From: Myxococcales bacterium
GTDB taxonomy: Bacteria > Myxococcota_A > Polyangia > Polyangiales > Polyangiaceae
DNA length: 64,000 nucleotides
Reading direction: 5' to 3'
Assembly (NCBI GenBank): GCA_016703425.1
Contig: JADJCA010000001.1
Coordinates: 1,302,001 to 1,366,000, forward strand
This document shows, piece by piece, positions 18,925-28,001 of this stretch. Below the pieces are notes generated by a model. That model was not told where the DNA came from and did no database searches. It saw only the letters and a list, made by a program, of their open reading frames with translations. Both the position numbers and the translations under genes were made by a program. Numbering within the stretch: the first letter of the stretch is position 1; each line of letters begins with the position of its first letter.

Positions 18925-20310
18925 TTAGGGCGAAGCGAAGTAGTCGGCGGCGCCGACGAAGCCGCCGGCTTCGGGCACGACGCCAAGGACGCGTGAGGCG
19001 CCGCCGTCGAGCGGCATCTCTACGAGCTCCTTCGCGCTCCCGCCGTCGACGAACGACGTGTTGACGACGCCGAAGGCCTTGCCCTTGCCGTCGGCGGCGA
19101 TGGCCGTAAGGCCATCGGGCAACGCGCCACCCAACGACGACGAGGTGACGGACCAGCGTCGCGCCGAGTAGAAGTCGAAGCCGAGGATCAGCTCATCGCT
19201 GCTCGATCGCACGATGGCGCTCGGGAAACCCTCGGCGTTCAAGTCGAGCACCTTGCTCACGGCGCCGGTCGTCAAGTCGATGGCGTCGACCTGGCGACGC
19301 TCGACGGGGCCCTTGCCGCCGTCGCCGAGCTGCGAGTTGCAGCCCCCGTGGACGACCAAGAGCCGATGGCGCGATGGATCGTGAACGAGCCCGCCGAAGA
19401 TCGGATTGAACCCTTGAAGGGCGACACTAACGGCGCTGTTGCCAGCGTCACCACCGTCGGGCCCCGCGTCGGCCGGCGCCCCCGCGTCGGCGGCGAACGC
19501 CGTCTGGAAAGTGTCCGTCGTTGGATCGAGCACCACGAGCTTCGGCTTCTGCGTCGTGCAAATGGTGAAGTACCCCTTGGGGTCAACGTTGTTGAGATCG
19601 AGGTTCGCGAGCAAGACGTAGATCTTGCCGTCAACATAAGCCGCGGCGATGGGATCGACCGACGTATCGGTGTCCGTCGGGTCGAAGAACGGCGTCAGAT
19701 CGACGGTCTTGATGGGCGCCGACGCATCCCCCTTGACGGTGTCGTCGATGACGGCGATCCGATTGCGGTTGAAGCGGAGCACGTACGCCTTCCCGGGCGT
19801 CGCGGGCACAATCGCCACCGGGTCGGCGTAGCTACTCCCACCGTCGGCCCTGTCGCTGAGCTTCACGTCCCAACTGGCGCGAGCCTTCCATGGTTCAAGC
19901 GGATCGAGCTCGACGACGCGATCGATCTGCTGCTGAAGCAGGAATGGGCGGCCCGTCGAGTCGATGGTCGTGAGACCTATAAAGCCGTCGTACCCGAGGC
20001 GGCCGGCGACGTTGCCGTCGTTGATGCGCATCGCCACGAGCTCGCTCGAGGTGGCTCCGTTGACGGACACCAAGACCCAGGGACTCTTCGCTTGCGCATC
20101 GCCGTTGGCGTCAGCGCCACCGTCGACGGCGCCGCCATCCGTGAGGCTCACGCTGCCGTCGGCCTTGGCCGCCGCGTCGACGACGGAGCCATCGGCAGCG
20201 GCGCCGCCGTCGGACTCCTTGAGCTCGAAATCCTCGCCTTCGTCGCAACCGGCCATGAAACCAAACACGCCCAACGACAGCGACGCGGTCGCTACCAAAA
20301 TCAGCTTCAT
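18925..20310 (-). CDS. predicted beta-propeller surface lipoprotein under cobalamin riboswitch control
   Basis: A 461-residue protein starting MKLILVATASLSLGVFGFMAGC: signal peptide, lipobox MAGC and an Asp/Gly/Ala-rich tether of about 60 residues. The rest repeats strand-rich units with alternating 'value/time/label' motifs (VVELDPLEPWKA, KAYVLRFNRNRIAVIDD, KIYVLLANLDL, KLVVLDPTTDTF, HRLLVVHGG, DAIDLTTGAV), as in quinoprotein/YVTN-like beta-propellers. Ribosome site GGAG lies about 9 bases before ATG 20310, which is chosen over an upstream in-frame start at 20334. The cobalamin riboswitch at 20362-20551 sits directly in front. Inference: a B12-responsive corrinoid-capture or surface protein, comparable in architecture to Bacteroides BtuG, also a propeller lipoprotein. 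No sequence homology to BtuG is claimed. Confidence 0.85.
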   Translation of the reverse strand: MKLILVATASLSLGVFGFMAGCDEGEDFELKESDGGAAADGSVVDAAAKADGSVSLTDGGAVDGGADANGDAQAKSPWVLVSVNGATSSELVAMRINDGNVAGRLGYDGFIGLTTIDSTGRPFLLQQQIDRVVELDPLEPWKARASWDVKLSDRADGGSSYADPVAIVPATPGKAYVLRFNRNRIAVIDDTVKGDASAPIKTVDLTPFFDPTDTDTSVDPIAAAYVDGKIYVLLANLDLNNVDPKGYFTICTTQKPKLVVLDPTTDTFQTAFAADAGAPADAGPDGGDAGNSAVSVALQGFNPIFGGLVHDPSRHRLLVVHGGCNSQLGDGGKGPVERRQVDAIDLTTGAVSKVLDLNAEGFPSAIVRSSSDELILGFDFYSARRWSVTSSSLGGALPDGLTAIAADGKGKAFGVVNTSFVDGGSAKELVEMPLDGGASRVLGVVPEAGGFVGAADYFASP

Positions 20311-20361
20311 TTTTCGACTCCGGCCGCGCCCCACGCGCGGCTTTGGGTGTTCACTGCACCG

Positions 20362-20551
20362 CGCGTGCCCGGTCTCCGGACTCCCGGTTCATCCTCCCTC
20401 GAGCCCTTCCCAAGGTGCTCCCCCCGCTGGTTTGGCGCGGGTTCGGCTGCCGACGCGGGACATGTCCGCGGAGGCCCTCAGTGGCGTTGCTCGAGATTGT
20501 CCCCGGTTACCGTGGCGGGGGCCGTGCCGGAGTCACACCGGCTTCCCATCG
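20362..20551 (-). promoter_or_regulatory. cobalamin (B12) riboswitch
   Basis: Read on the minus strand from about 20551 down, the conserved landmarks of the AdoCbl/cobalamin aptamer occur in order: GGGAAGCCGGTGTGACTCCGG (P3 start region), GCCCCCGCCACGGTAACCGG, the B12-box core GCCACTG (20479-20485), TTGGGAAGG, GGATGAACCGGGAGTCCGG, and the closing GGAGACCGGGC (20367-20377). It begins 57 bases past the coaBC stop and ends about 50 bases before the lipoprotein ATG 20310. A short GC hairpin (arms CCGCGC and GCGCGG) next to the ribosome site could be the expression platform, which suggests translational control. Cobalamin riboswitches normally switch genes off when B12 is plentiful. Confidence 0.94.
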
Positions 20552-20607
20552 ACACGCGCGAGCGGCCAGCGTTACTCGATGCTTGCAGCAGTGTCCATGC
20601 CCACGAC

Positions 20608-21828
20608 TCAAGCAAGCTTGGCCACGACAAAGTCGAGAATGCGGTCGGCGAGCGTGGCCTTTGGCATCTTGCCGAGCGGCTCATCTCCTTCCGCCGTGAC
20701 GAAGATCGCCACGTTTTCGTCGGCCCCGAAGGCGTCGGCGGCGGCGTTCGCCACCACGAGATCGACCTTCTTCGCTGCGAGCTTCTTGCGCGCGTACGCC
20801 GCGACCTCGTCGGGCGCACCGGTCTCTACGGCGAAGCCCACGAGCACCGGAGTCTTTCGCGCTCGGCGTGCGCCCACTTCTGCGAGCAGGTCGGGGTTCT
20901 TCTGAAGCTCCAAGATGGCGTGGTCGTCTTCCTTCTTCAGCTTGCGGTCTGAGGGCACCCTCGGACGATAGTCGGCCACGGCCGCCGTCATCACGAGGGC
21001 GTCGGCGCCGTCGAGCGATGGACCAAGCGTCGCCGCCAGGGCGGCTTGCATGTCGAGCGCTCGACGCACATCGGTGCGACGCACGTCGGGCGGCGTCGTT
21101 AGATTGACCGGCCCCGCGATGAGCGTGACGACAGCGCCGCGGGCGGCCGCGCGGGCCGCCACGGCGAACCCCATTTTTCCGGTCGAACGATTTCCGAGGA
21201 AACGCACCGGGTCGAGATCCTCGACGGTGGGCCCGGCCGTCACGACGATCCGCTTGCCCGCGAGGTCACGCTTCGTCGGTGGCCCCAACGCCGCCGCCAC
21301 GGCGGAGACGATGTCTTCCGGGGCAGCCATGCGCCCCATGCCGTGCTCGCCGCTCGCGACCTCACCCACGACGGGTCCCACGAGCCGCACGCGCCCCTGC
21401 TGCTCAAGGGCGCGCACGTTGAGCGCCGTCGCCGGGTGGTCCCACATGCGCGGATGCATCGCGGGCGCCACGACGACGGGCCCGCGCGCACAGAGCACGA
21501 GCGCGGCGACGAGGTCGTCGGCGCGTCCGTGAGCGAAACGCGACAGCGAGTCGGCCGTCGCCGGCGCGACGCAAACCACGTCGGCGCGCGAGGCGAGCGT
21601 GACATGCAGCTCGCCAGAAACGGCCTTGTCCCACATGTCGATGGCGGCTGCGTGGCCGGTGATCCCCGAGAGCGTCGTGGCCCCCAAGAACTCCGTCGCG
21701 GCTTTCGTCATCACGGGAAGCACCGTCGCGCCTGCCTTCACGAGGAGGCGGGCAACCTCGGCAGCCTTGTACGCCGCGATGCTGCCGGTCACGACGAGCG
21801 CCACGGTACGACCACGAAGCGAGTCCAT
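20608..21828 (-). CDS. coaBC: bifunctional CoaBC (phosphopantothenoylcysteine synthetase/decarboxylase)
   Basis: A 406-residue protein of normal CoaBC/Dfp length. The N-terminal flavoprotein half (CoaC) decarboxylates 4'-phosphopantothenoylcysteine: it begins GRTVALVVTGSIAAYKA, has the catalytic His in GELHVTLASRADV and the PAMHPRMWDHPA substrate loop. The C-terminal half (CoaB) couples cysteine to 4'-phosphopantothenate: VTAGPTVEDLDPVRFLGNRSTGKMG at its entry, AAVADYRP and the DRKLKK lysine loop. Together they perform two steps of CoA synthesis. The frame is intact and the stop is followed on the same strand by the cobalamin riboswitch of the next gene. Confidence 0.95.
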   Translation of the reverse strand: MDSLRGRTVALVVTGSIAAYKAAEVARLLVKAGATVLPVMTKAATEFLGATTLSGITGHAAAIDMWDKAVSGELHVTLASRADVVCVAPATADSLSRFAHGRADDLVAALVLCARGPVVVAPAMHPRMWDHPATALNVRALEQQGRVRLVGPVVGEVASGEHGMGRMAAPEDIVSAVAAALGPPTKRDLAGKRIVVTAGPTVEDLDPVRFLGNRSTGKMGFAVAARAAARGAVVTLIAGPVNLTTPPDVRRTDVRRALDMQAALAATLGPSLDGADALVMTAAVADYRPRVPSDRKLKKEDDHAILELQKNPDLLAEVGARRARKTPVLVGFAVETGAPDEVAAYARKKLAAKKVDLVVANAAADAFGADENVAIFVTAEGDEPLGKMPKATLADRILDFVVAKLA

Positions 21829-21869
21829 CGCCCCGGAGCATACATTCCTTATCGATCAGAGGCTCCCGA

Positions 21870-22904
21870 TCAGCGGCTGCCGAGCTCGACGTTGTAAGCG
21901 ACAGTAGAGATCGTCTCGAACGGCAGCGACACGCCAAAGGCCGCGACCGGCGCCGGCGCCCGATTTTCCACGACGAGGTAGTAGTAGCCAGGATTGAGCG
22001 GGAAGCTGCGAACAGTCTCTCCCGGCGGCGCTTGCCCGTAGGTCAACGGCGGGCCCGGCGGTGGGCCGATGGGGCGCGCGGCCTCGTACGGCTGCCGCCA
22101 TGCATCGCCGAGGGCCTTGTCCACGAGGAAGAAGTCGGCTGGCGCCCCGGCGACTCGCAAGCGCACCGTCATCGAGGCGTCCTTCTGGGCCACCTCGAAG
22201 GGGCCCAGGTAGTCGCGCGATGAGGCGCGCAGCTCGGTCTGATCGCTGGCAAGCACGACACGATCCTTACCGCTCGAGAAGAATCGCTTCGGACGCTCCG
22301 GCGGCTCCAGGTGTCCCATCGTGAAGTCGTCGCCGTCGTCGAGCCTGACGACGGTGAAGCCGCGGGCGAGCTCGCCTTCTACGATGCCGCGACCCAGCAG
22401 TGTGGCGAGGTCGCCGAGCGGCGTCTGCGTGGCCAGGTTGACGACGGCATTCTCGACGCCCAAGAGGCGGAGGTCCGGCGGCGCCGCGAGCCGTCGGAAG
22501 CGACCCCAAACGTAAGTCGCGTCGCTCTCGAGACGGAAGTCCATCGAGTACTCGACGCTGAGGCCCGCATAGAAGCCCACGCGACGCGTCACCGGCAAGA
22601 CGGCGTAGCCGCTGCCGGTCACGTCGACCACGATGGTGCGCTCGGCGTCGTTGACGCGCACGCCGCACTGCGCCGGAAAGAAGCGACCGACGGCGTTGGG
22701 TCCGACGATGGCGAGCTTTAGCGGCACGCCGCGCTTCTGCATCTCAGGGCAGACGCGCTGAGCCCCAAAGTTCGAAAAGAGCCACCACCTCAGCGAGTCG
22801 CTCGAGTTCACCGTTCCCCGGGCGCACAAGCACCCCGACAACGTCACGGCGAGGACGAGCGCGACCAGCGCCATGGAGGCTCGCGTGGCTCTCGTCGTTC
22901 TCAT
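21870..22904 (-). CDS. hypothetical lipoprotein coupled to ychF
   Basis: A 344-residue protein starting MRTTRATRASMALVALVLAVTLSGC, with lipobox LSGC. The mature part is beta-rich, with blocks such as GVRVNDAERTIVVDVTG, NPGYYYLVVENRAPAP and a Pro-rich stretch (GPPPGPPLTYGQAPPGE); the family is not recognised. ATG 22904 overlaps the ychF stop in an ATGA arrangement (22901-22904), so it is probably translated from the same mRNA by coupling. The frame is open further upstream inside ychF but that part is a shadow. The role is unknown; location is the outer membrane or periplasm. Confidence 0.75.
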   Translation of the reverse strand: MRTTRATRASMALVALVLAVTLSGCLCARGTVNSSDSLRWWLFSNFGAQRVCPEMQKRGVPLKLAIVGPNAVGRFFPAQCGVRVNDAERTIVVDVTGSGYAVLPVTRRVGFYAGLSVEYSMDFRLESDATYVWGRFRRLAAPPDLRLLGVENAVVNLATQTPLGDLATLLGRGIVEGELARGFTVVRLDDGDDFTMGHLEPPERPKRFFSSGKDRVVLASDQTELRASSRDYLGPFEVAQKDASMTVRLRVAGAPADFFLVDKALGDAWRQPYEAARPIGPPPGPPLTYGQAPPGETVRSFPLNPGYYYLVVENRAPAPVAAFGVSLPFETISTVAYNVELGSR

Positions 22905-24007
22905 ACGTTGAAGCGGAAGTGGACCACGTCGCCGTCGCGCATGACGTAGTCCTTGCCCTCGATGCCGATCTTGCCTGCATCGCGGCACTTGGCTTCGCCG
23001 CCGAGCTTGACGAAGTCCTCCCACCAAATGACCTCCGCCTTAATGAAGCCCTTCTCGAAGTCGGTGTGAATCACGCCAGCCGCTTCCGGCGCCTTGGCGC
23101 CGATGCGCGTCGTCCAGGCGCGCACCTCCACTTTGCCAGCGGTGAAGAACGTCTGCAGCTTTAGGATCTCGTAGCCGGCTCGAATGACCGCATGCAGCCC
23201 CGGCTCCTTGAGACCGGCGCTCTCCAAGAACTCGGGCCGGTCCTGCGGCTCGAGCTGGGCGATCTGCTCCTCAAGGGCCGCGCAGACCGGCACGAGGGGC
23301 GCACCCTCGGCGTCGGCGTGTTTCTTGAGGGCCATGAAGTGAGCGTTCTTCTCGAGGTTGGCCAGCGACCCCTCGTCGACGTTGGCGACGTAGAAGCTCG
23401 GCTTGAACGTGAGGAGGTGCATCTCCTTGACGATGGCCAAGGCGTCGACGTTGTCGGGGAGCTTGAAGGTCCGTGCCGGTGTGCCCGCGTCGAGGTGCTT
23501 CACGAGCATGTCGCAAACCTCGAAGGCGAGCTTCTCCTTGGCGTCGCCGCCCTTCGAAGACTTCCGAGCTCGGTCGAGGCGCTTGTTGACGGTCTCGAGA
23601 TCCTTGAGGCACAGCTCCATCGTCACGGTGGCGATGTCGCCGACCGGATCGACGCGGTTCTCGACGTGAACGATGTTCGAGTCTTCGAAGCAGCGCGCGA
23701 CCTGCACGATCGCGTCGACCTCACGAATGTGTGAGAGGAACTGATTGCCGAGCCCCTCTCCCTTGTGGGCGCCGCGCACCAGCCCAGCGATGTCGACGAA
23801 CTGAATCGACGTCGGGACGATCTTGTCGGCGTGCACAACGGTGTCGAGGGCCTGGAGGCGCGAATCCGGGACGATGACGACGCCGACGTTCGGCTCGATG
23901 GTGCAAAACGGGTAGTTGGCCGCCTCGGCCTTGGCCGACGAGAGCGAGTTGAAGAGTGTGGATTTTCCCACGTTGGGGAGGCCGACGATGCCGACGGAGA
24001 GGCCCAT
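22901..24007 (-). CDS. ychF: redox-regulated ATPase/GTPase YchF (OLA1 family)
   Basis: A 368-residue YchF of standard length and full conservation. The P-loop GLPNVGKST lies at residues 9-17, followed by NYPFCTIEPNVG (switch I), FVDIAGLVRGAHKGEGLGNQFLSHIREVDAI (switch II and the family hallmark), a central coiled-coil, and the C-terminal TGS domain (RIGAKAPEAAGVIHTDFEKGF, ending DVVHFRFN). In this family the base-specificity motif is NxxE (here NVDE, in YVANVDEGSL), which favours ATP over GTP. YchF binds ribosomes and acts in stress and translation control. The next gene starts within its stop codon. Confidence 0.97.
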   Translation of the reverse strand: MGLSVGIVGLPNVGKSTLFNSLSSAKAEAANYPFCTIEPNVGVVIVPDSRLQALDTVVHADKIVPTSIQFVDIAGLVRGAHKGEGLGNQFLSHIREVDAIVQVARCFEDSNIVHVENRVDPVGDIATVTMELCLKDLETVNKRLDRARKSSKGGDAKEKLAFEVCDMLVKHLDAGTPARTFKLPDNVDALAIVKEMHLLTFKPSFYVANVDEGSLANLEKNAHFMALKKHADAEGAPLVPVCAALEEQIAQLEPQDRPEFLESAGLKEPGLHAVIRAGYEILKLQTFFTAGKVEVRAWTTRIGAKAPEAAGVIHTDFEKGFIKAEVIWWEDFVKLGGEAKCRDAGKIGIEGKDYVMRDGDVVHFRFNV

Positions 24008-24108
24008 GGAGCGTTGCTTTCAGGGAGTCGATGAGGTGTTCGGGAAAGTGGGCCCCGCGGTGCCAAGCCCGTCTTTTCGTTACTTTGGCGGGGGCCGCGA
24101 AGCAAGCG

Positions 24109-24178
24109 GGCGAGGGAGCCCTCGCCGCGTGCGCCCGTTAGGGGCCGACGCTAGCCGTCCCGCCCCGTGGCACGGGGC
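24109..24178 (-). terminator. two GC hairpins downstream of the sigma/anti-sigma pair
   Basis: Within 80 bases after the stop of the anti-sigma gene (minus strand) lie two perfect inverted repeats: GCCCCGTG-G-CACGGGGC at 24162-24178, 10 bases past the stop, and GGCGAGGG-AG-CCCTCGCC at 24109-24126. Neither has a long U-tract. The position makes a terminator for the operon likely; the second could also affect the ychF leader. Confidence 0.45.
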
Positions 24179-24188
24179 ATCCGCCACA

Positions 24189-24824
24189 CTAGCCACGCAT
24201 CGCGAGCAAGCGCTGACCGAGGACCGCGCCGACCGCAACACTCACGAAGAGCGCCGTCACGTGCCCCGCGAGCATGTGCACGGGGTCGACGTGGCTGCAC
24301 ACGAAGCACATCGCGAGCCCAGCGGCGGCGCCCGCGAAAGCCCCCAACGCGGCGCCCCGCGACGTCGGCGCCACCGGCTCAGCGCCGCGCTCCGTCGCCA
24401 AGAATGCCGCCATCGGGCCCACGGCGACGACCAAGCTGATGCCGAAGCAAGCGACGTGATGCCCTTCACCGGCGTCGGTCAGGCCCCGGAGCTGCGTGAC
24501 GACCGCCGCCGCAACCGTCACGACGAGCCCAAGGGCGAGCCCAACGGCGGTGCTCACGGCGCGCGGCGCGCCGGTCGTTCGGCCGGGGAATCGAAACAGC
24601 ACGACGTAGCTCACGAGGAGGCCCAGAGCCCACACAGTCGTAAGGGCGAGGCCGGCAGCCAGCTCGGCTCCATGTCCCATCACGAGGGCGATGAGCGCTG
24701 CCCAAGACAGGGTCACCGCGCCGGCCACCGCGCGCCGCCTAGCGAGCTCACGACGCGTTGGCGAGGATCGTTCTCGCGCCGCCGAAAGGACACGGTCTCG
24801 GAGTGCAGAGGTCGGGTCGCTCAT
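24189..24824 (-). CDS. NrsF-like (DUF1109) membrane anti-sigma factor
   Basis: A 211-residue integral membrane protein with a short basic cytoplasmic N-terminus and six predicted hydrophobic segments. It ends with a Cys/His motif (CFVCSHVDPVHMLAGH) in the last third, matching the CPxxxxxH...WH-like position typical of DUF1109/NrsF proteins. NrsF in Caulobacter holds the ECF factor SigF at the membrane. Its ATG overlaps the stop of the sigma gene (ATGA, 24821-24824), the usual sigma/anti-sigma layout. The assignment rests on topology, the Cys/His signature and the neighbour. The signal is unknown; Cys/His suggests metal or redox sensing. Confidence 0.75.
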   Translation of the reverse strand: MSDPTSALRDRVLSAARERSSPTRRELARRRAVAGAVTLSWAALIALVMGHGAELAAGLALTTVWALGLLVSYVVLFRFPGRTTGAPRAVSTAVGLALGLVVTVAAAVVTQLRGLTDAGEGHHVACFGISLVVAVGPMAAFLATERGAEPVAPTSRGAALGAFAGAAAGLAMCFVCSHVDPVHMLAGHVTALFVSVAVGAVLGQRLLAMRG

Positions 24825-25381
24825 TTCACACCTTCCGCAGCGAGGACCTCACGCAGCCGCTCGTACGCCCGATGCGCACGAAGCTTGGTGGCAGCAACGG
24901 AGATGCCCAGAACATCGGCCGCCTGGGCCATCGAGAGGCCTTCCTCGCGCACGAGCAGGAAGGCCTCGCGCAAGATCGGCTGCATCGCCTCGAGTTCGGC
25001 GCGAGCTACGGCCGAAAGCTCGATGGCTGCGAAGACCGCCTCCGCGTCGGGCGTTGGGCTCGGCGGCGCGTGACCGTCAGCTTCGAGGTCACCAGAGGGA
25101 ACGAAGCGGTTGGCCTTGCGCGCATGGTCGAGAAAGATGCGCCGCGCGATGGCATAGGCCCAAGGCACGACGTCGGCGTCGTGGCGGAAACGCGACCGCG
25201 CGTCGTGCATTCGGAGGAACGTCTGCTGAAGCATGTCTTCCGCATCGGCAGACCTCCGCGCGAGCCGATGCAGGTACGCAAAGAGCCGTGAAGCGAGGCC
25301 ATCGTAGACCGCCGCGAAGGCCGCGTCGTCGCCCGCCGCGTAGCGCGACATCGCTCGGCTTACGGGATCGGCGACGGTCAC
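24821..25381 (-). CDS. ECF-type RNA polymerase sigma factor
   Basis: Sigma-70 family ECF factor. Region 2 is the stretch around LFAYLHRLARRSADAEDMLQQTFLRMH followed by VVPWAYAIARRIFLDHARK (the -10-binding helix); region 4 is AFLLVREEGLSMAQAADVLGISVAATKLRAHRAYERLRE (helix-turn-helix). No extra domains. GTG 25381 (VTVADPVSRAMSRY) is taken as the start, with ATG 25351 as an alternative; the frame stays open to 25477 but that leader has no family similarity. It is coupled to the membrane anti-sigma gene by a 4-base overlap. Its target promoters are not deducible here. Confidence 0.9.
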   Translation of the reverse strand: MTVADPVSRAMSRYAAGDDAAFAAVYDGLASRLFAYLHRLARRSADAEDMLQQTFLRMHDARSRFRHDADVVPWAYAIARRIFLDHARKANRFVPSGDLEADGHAPPSPTPDAEAVFAAIELSAVARAELEAMQPILREAFLLVREEGLSMAQAADVLGISVAATKLRAHRAYERLREVLAAEGVK

Positions 25382-25603
25382 GGGCGCCCAACCTACACGG
25401 TGCGACGCGGTCCACGCCAGCAAGGGTGCGCCGGAAGGTGCCCCAGACGACACGCGGGAGGAGAGGGAGGCGAGCACGCTTGGGTCCTACGCACCACGGG
25501 ACCCCCAGTTACGTAGGCACGGCCCCTTTTGCCGCCCCGGCCCGCGCAAGTCCACTTTGGCCCCTAGGGCACAGCAGCCGCGCGGCTCTATGCTCGCGAA
25601 TCC

Positions 25604-26737
25604 ATGAGCAAGAAGAAGGAAGCCTTCGACTACGTCTACTACGGCACGGCGTGTGACACGGCGGAGCTGGAGCGCTTCCTCGCCCACACGATGACCGTGA
25701 ACGACAAGCTCGAGGCCGACGGTCGCCGCAAGACGCCGGTCTGCATTTGGGGTCGCCATGGGATCGGCAAGACCGAAGTTGTCGAGAGCCTCGCCCGCTC
25801 GCGCGGAGCCGAGTTTGTCGCCATCGCACCGGCTCAGTTCGAAGAGATGGGCGACCTCATGGGCATGCCCGTCGTCGTGGACGACGGCAAGGCTACGCGC
25901 ATGGCGCCGCCCGAGTGGGTGCCACGTCGCGAAGGGCCCGGGGTGCTCCTCATCGACGACGTAAACCGCGCCGACGACCGCATCCTCCGCGGCCTCATGC
26001 AGCTCCTTCAAAATCACGAGCTGGCCGGGTGGAAACTGCCCTCGGGCTGGCAGATCGTGCTCACCGCCAACCCCGACGGTGGCGACTACTCGGTGACGCC
26101 GATGGACGACGCGATGCTCACGCGCATGCTCCACGTCACGCTCCGCTTCGACGTGAAGCGCTGGGCCGCTTGGGCTGAACGAACCGGTGTCGATCCGCGC
26201 GGGATCGCCTTCGTCCTCACGTACCCGGAGACGGTGACCGGCGAGCGAACCACGCCGCGCACCCTCGTTCAGTTCTTCGATCGCATCGCGGGCATCGCTG
26301 ACCTGAAGAAGGAGGTCGACCTCGTCACCATCCTCGGTGAATCGTGCCTCGACAAAGCGACCGTTTCGACGTTCATCGCCTTCGTAAACCAGAACCTCGA
26401 AGACCTCGTGTCACCGGAGGACATTCTCGGAGCGAAGAAGCTCGAGACCGTCGCCGCCCGCCTCGGGCGGCTCGTCGACCGAGACGTCAAGCGCGTCGAC
26501 ATGCTCGCCGCCATCTGCACGCGCTTGGTCAACCACCTCACGCTCAGGAAGGGCGCGCTCCCCGACAAAGAGCTCCAAAATCTCCGCGATTTCGTCAAGC
26601 TTCCGATGCTCCCCGAAGACATGCGCCTCGCCCTCGCGCAGGATCTGAGCCTCCTCGACGCCAAGAAGGGCATCGCCAAGATCATGGGCGACCCGGACGT
26701 CGCGAAGCTGCTCCTCCGCTTGGCCTCGTCGAAGTAG
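25604..26737 (+). CDS. MoxR-type AAA+ ATPase
   Basis: A 377-residue AAA+ protein. Walker A is GRHGIGKT (residues 50-57), Walker B is VLLIDDVNRADD, sensor 1 region is IVLTANPDGGDYSVTPMDDAMLTRM, with the C-terminal alpha lid following. MoxR-like ATPases usually act as chaperones with a VWA-domain partner. The next gene, 2 bases downstream, is such a partner (DUF2201, metallopeptidase plus VWA-like). Ribosome site not strong, but ATG 25604 gives a normal start (MSKKKEAFDYVYYG). Forms an operon with the two genes after it. Confidence 0.9.
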   Translation: MSKKKEAFDYVYYGTACDTAELERFLAHTMTVNDKLEADGRRKTPVCIWGRHGIGKTEVVESLARSRGAEFVAIAPAQFEEMGDLMGMPVVVDDGKATRMAPPEWVPRREGPGVLLIDDVNRADDRILRGLMQLLQNHELAGWKLPSGWQIVLTANPDGGDYSVTPMDDAMLTRMLHVTLRFDVKRWAAWAERTGVDPRGIAFVLTYPETVTGERTTPRTLVQFFDRIAGIADLKKEVDLVTILGESCLDKATVSTFIAFVNQNLEDLVSPEDILGAKKLETVAARLGRLVDRDVKRVDMLAAICTRLVNHLTLRKGALPDKELQNLRDFVKLPMLPEDMRLALAQDLSLLDAKKGIAKIMGDPDVAKLLLRLASSK

Positions 26738-26739
26738 CG

Positions 26740-27982
26740 ATGGACGCCGACGCGATCCGCAAGAACGTCGACGATCTCTCGCGAGAGCTCCTCATCGGCG
26801 AACCCTATTTCGGTCACCTCTTGGTCGGCACCTTGCGGCTCGCCGTGGCCGGCGATTTTGCCGCGAGGCTCTCGCCGTCGGCGCACCTCGCACGCATCGA
26901 GGTCGGCGCGGCGCGCTGGCAGACGCTCTCTCCGGCAGCGCGCAAGGCGGCGCTGAAGCACGAGCTGCTCCACCTGACGCTCAAGCACCCGCTCCGGGCG
27001 CGGAGCTTCGCGCTCCTAGAGCTCTACGGCCTCGCCTGCGACCTCGTCGTCAACCAGTACATCGACACGACCCACCTCGAAGGCGCCTTTACGCTCGCGA
27101 TGTTTCCCGGCCTTCTGCCCAACCAAACGGCGGATCATTACTACGCGGCGCTCTTGCCGCTTTACGAACGCTGCGCGTGCGACGGCGGAGCGTGCTCCGG
27201 CGAGGCTGGCGACGGCGACGGTCGCGGTGACGCCTCCTCACCGGAACGCGCATTGCGCGATTTCTTGCGCGATTCGGAGGCGTGCCGCTCTCACGGGTCG
27301 TGGCGCGCCTTTCGCCAACCTGCCGTCCCCTGCCCTCTCGGTCCTCGACGCCAACGTCGACGCCCTCGTGGAGGCGACCGTCAAGCGGGCGCGGTGCCGC
27401 AATTGGGGCCGCATGCCGGGGTCGTTTCAAGAACTCTTGGAGCACCTCATCGACAAGCGCAGCGAGGTCCCCTGGCGCCGCGTCCTAAGGCTCTTCGGCG
27501 CGTCGAGCGAGCGCACGTACCTCAAGAACACGATCTCGCGCGCCTCCAAGCGCTACGGCACCTGTCCCGGCATTCGCGTCAAGCGGCGGACCAAGCTCGT
27601 CGTGGCCGTCGACACCTCGGGGAGCGTGCCGGCGGAAGACATTGCGGTCTTCTTCTCAGAGATCCACGCGATGTGGCGGCGCGGCGCCTCGGTGACGATC
27701 CTCGAGGCCGACGCCACCGTGACCCGCGAGTACGAGTACCGCGGCACGCCGCCCAAGGCCGCCACGGGGCGCGGCGGAACCGCCTTTGATCCGGCCATCG
27801 CGCGCGCCAACGCGCTTCGGCCCGACGCGCTCATCTACTTCACCGACGGCCACGCTCCCGAGCCGACGACGAGAACACGTATGCCCATGCTCTGGGTGCT
27901 GACGCGCGACGGGCACGACGTTCTTGAGGCGACGCACTTGCCGGGCCGGCGCGTCAAGCTCTCACGAACCGCGGGCGCCTAA
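26740..27982 (+). CDS. DUF2201 putative metallopeptidase/VWA-like protein, frameshifted as assembled
   Basis: Starts 2 bases after the MoxR stop. The N-terminal half has the DUF2201 metallopeptidase segment with the zinc motif HELLH in ALKHELLHLTLKHP (about residues 72-76) and NQYIDTTHLEGAF. The second half is the VWA-like domain: KLVVAVDTSGSVPAED (MIDAS-like DxSxS) and YFTDGHAPEP. Between HGSW (27292-27303) and APFANLPSPALS the frame must change, near 27301-27310, where the sequence is a short GCGC run; adding two bases there restores about 414 residues, the usual family length. So a dinucleotide loss, by mutation or sequencing error, is the simplest explanation. Likely works with the upstream MoxR ATPase. 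Confidence 0.83.
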
Positions 27983-28001
27983 CCCACCACCAGGAATGAT
28001 C

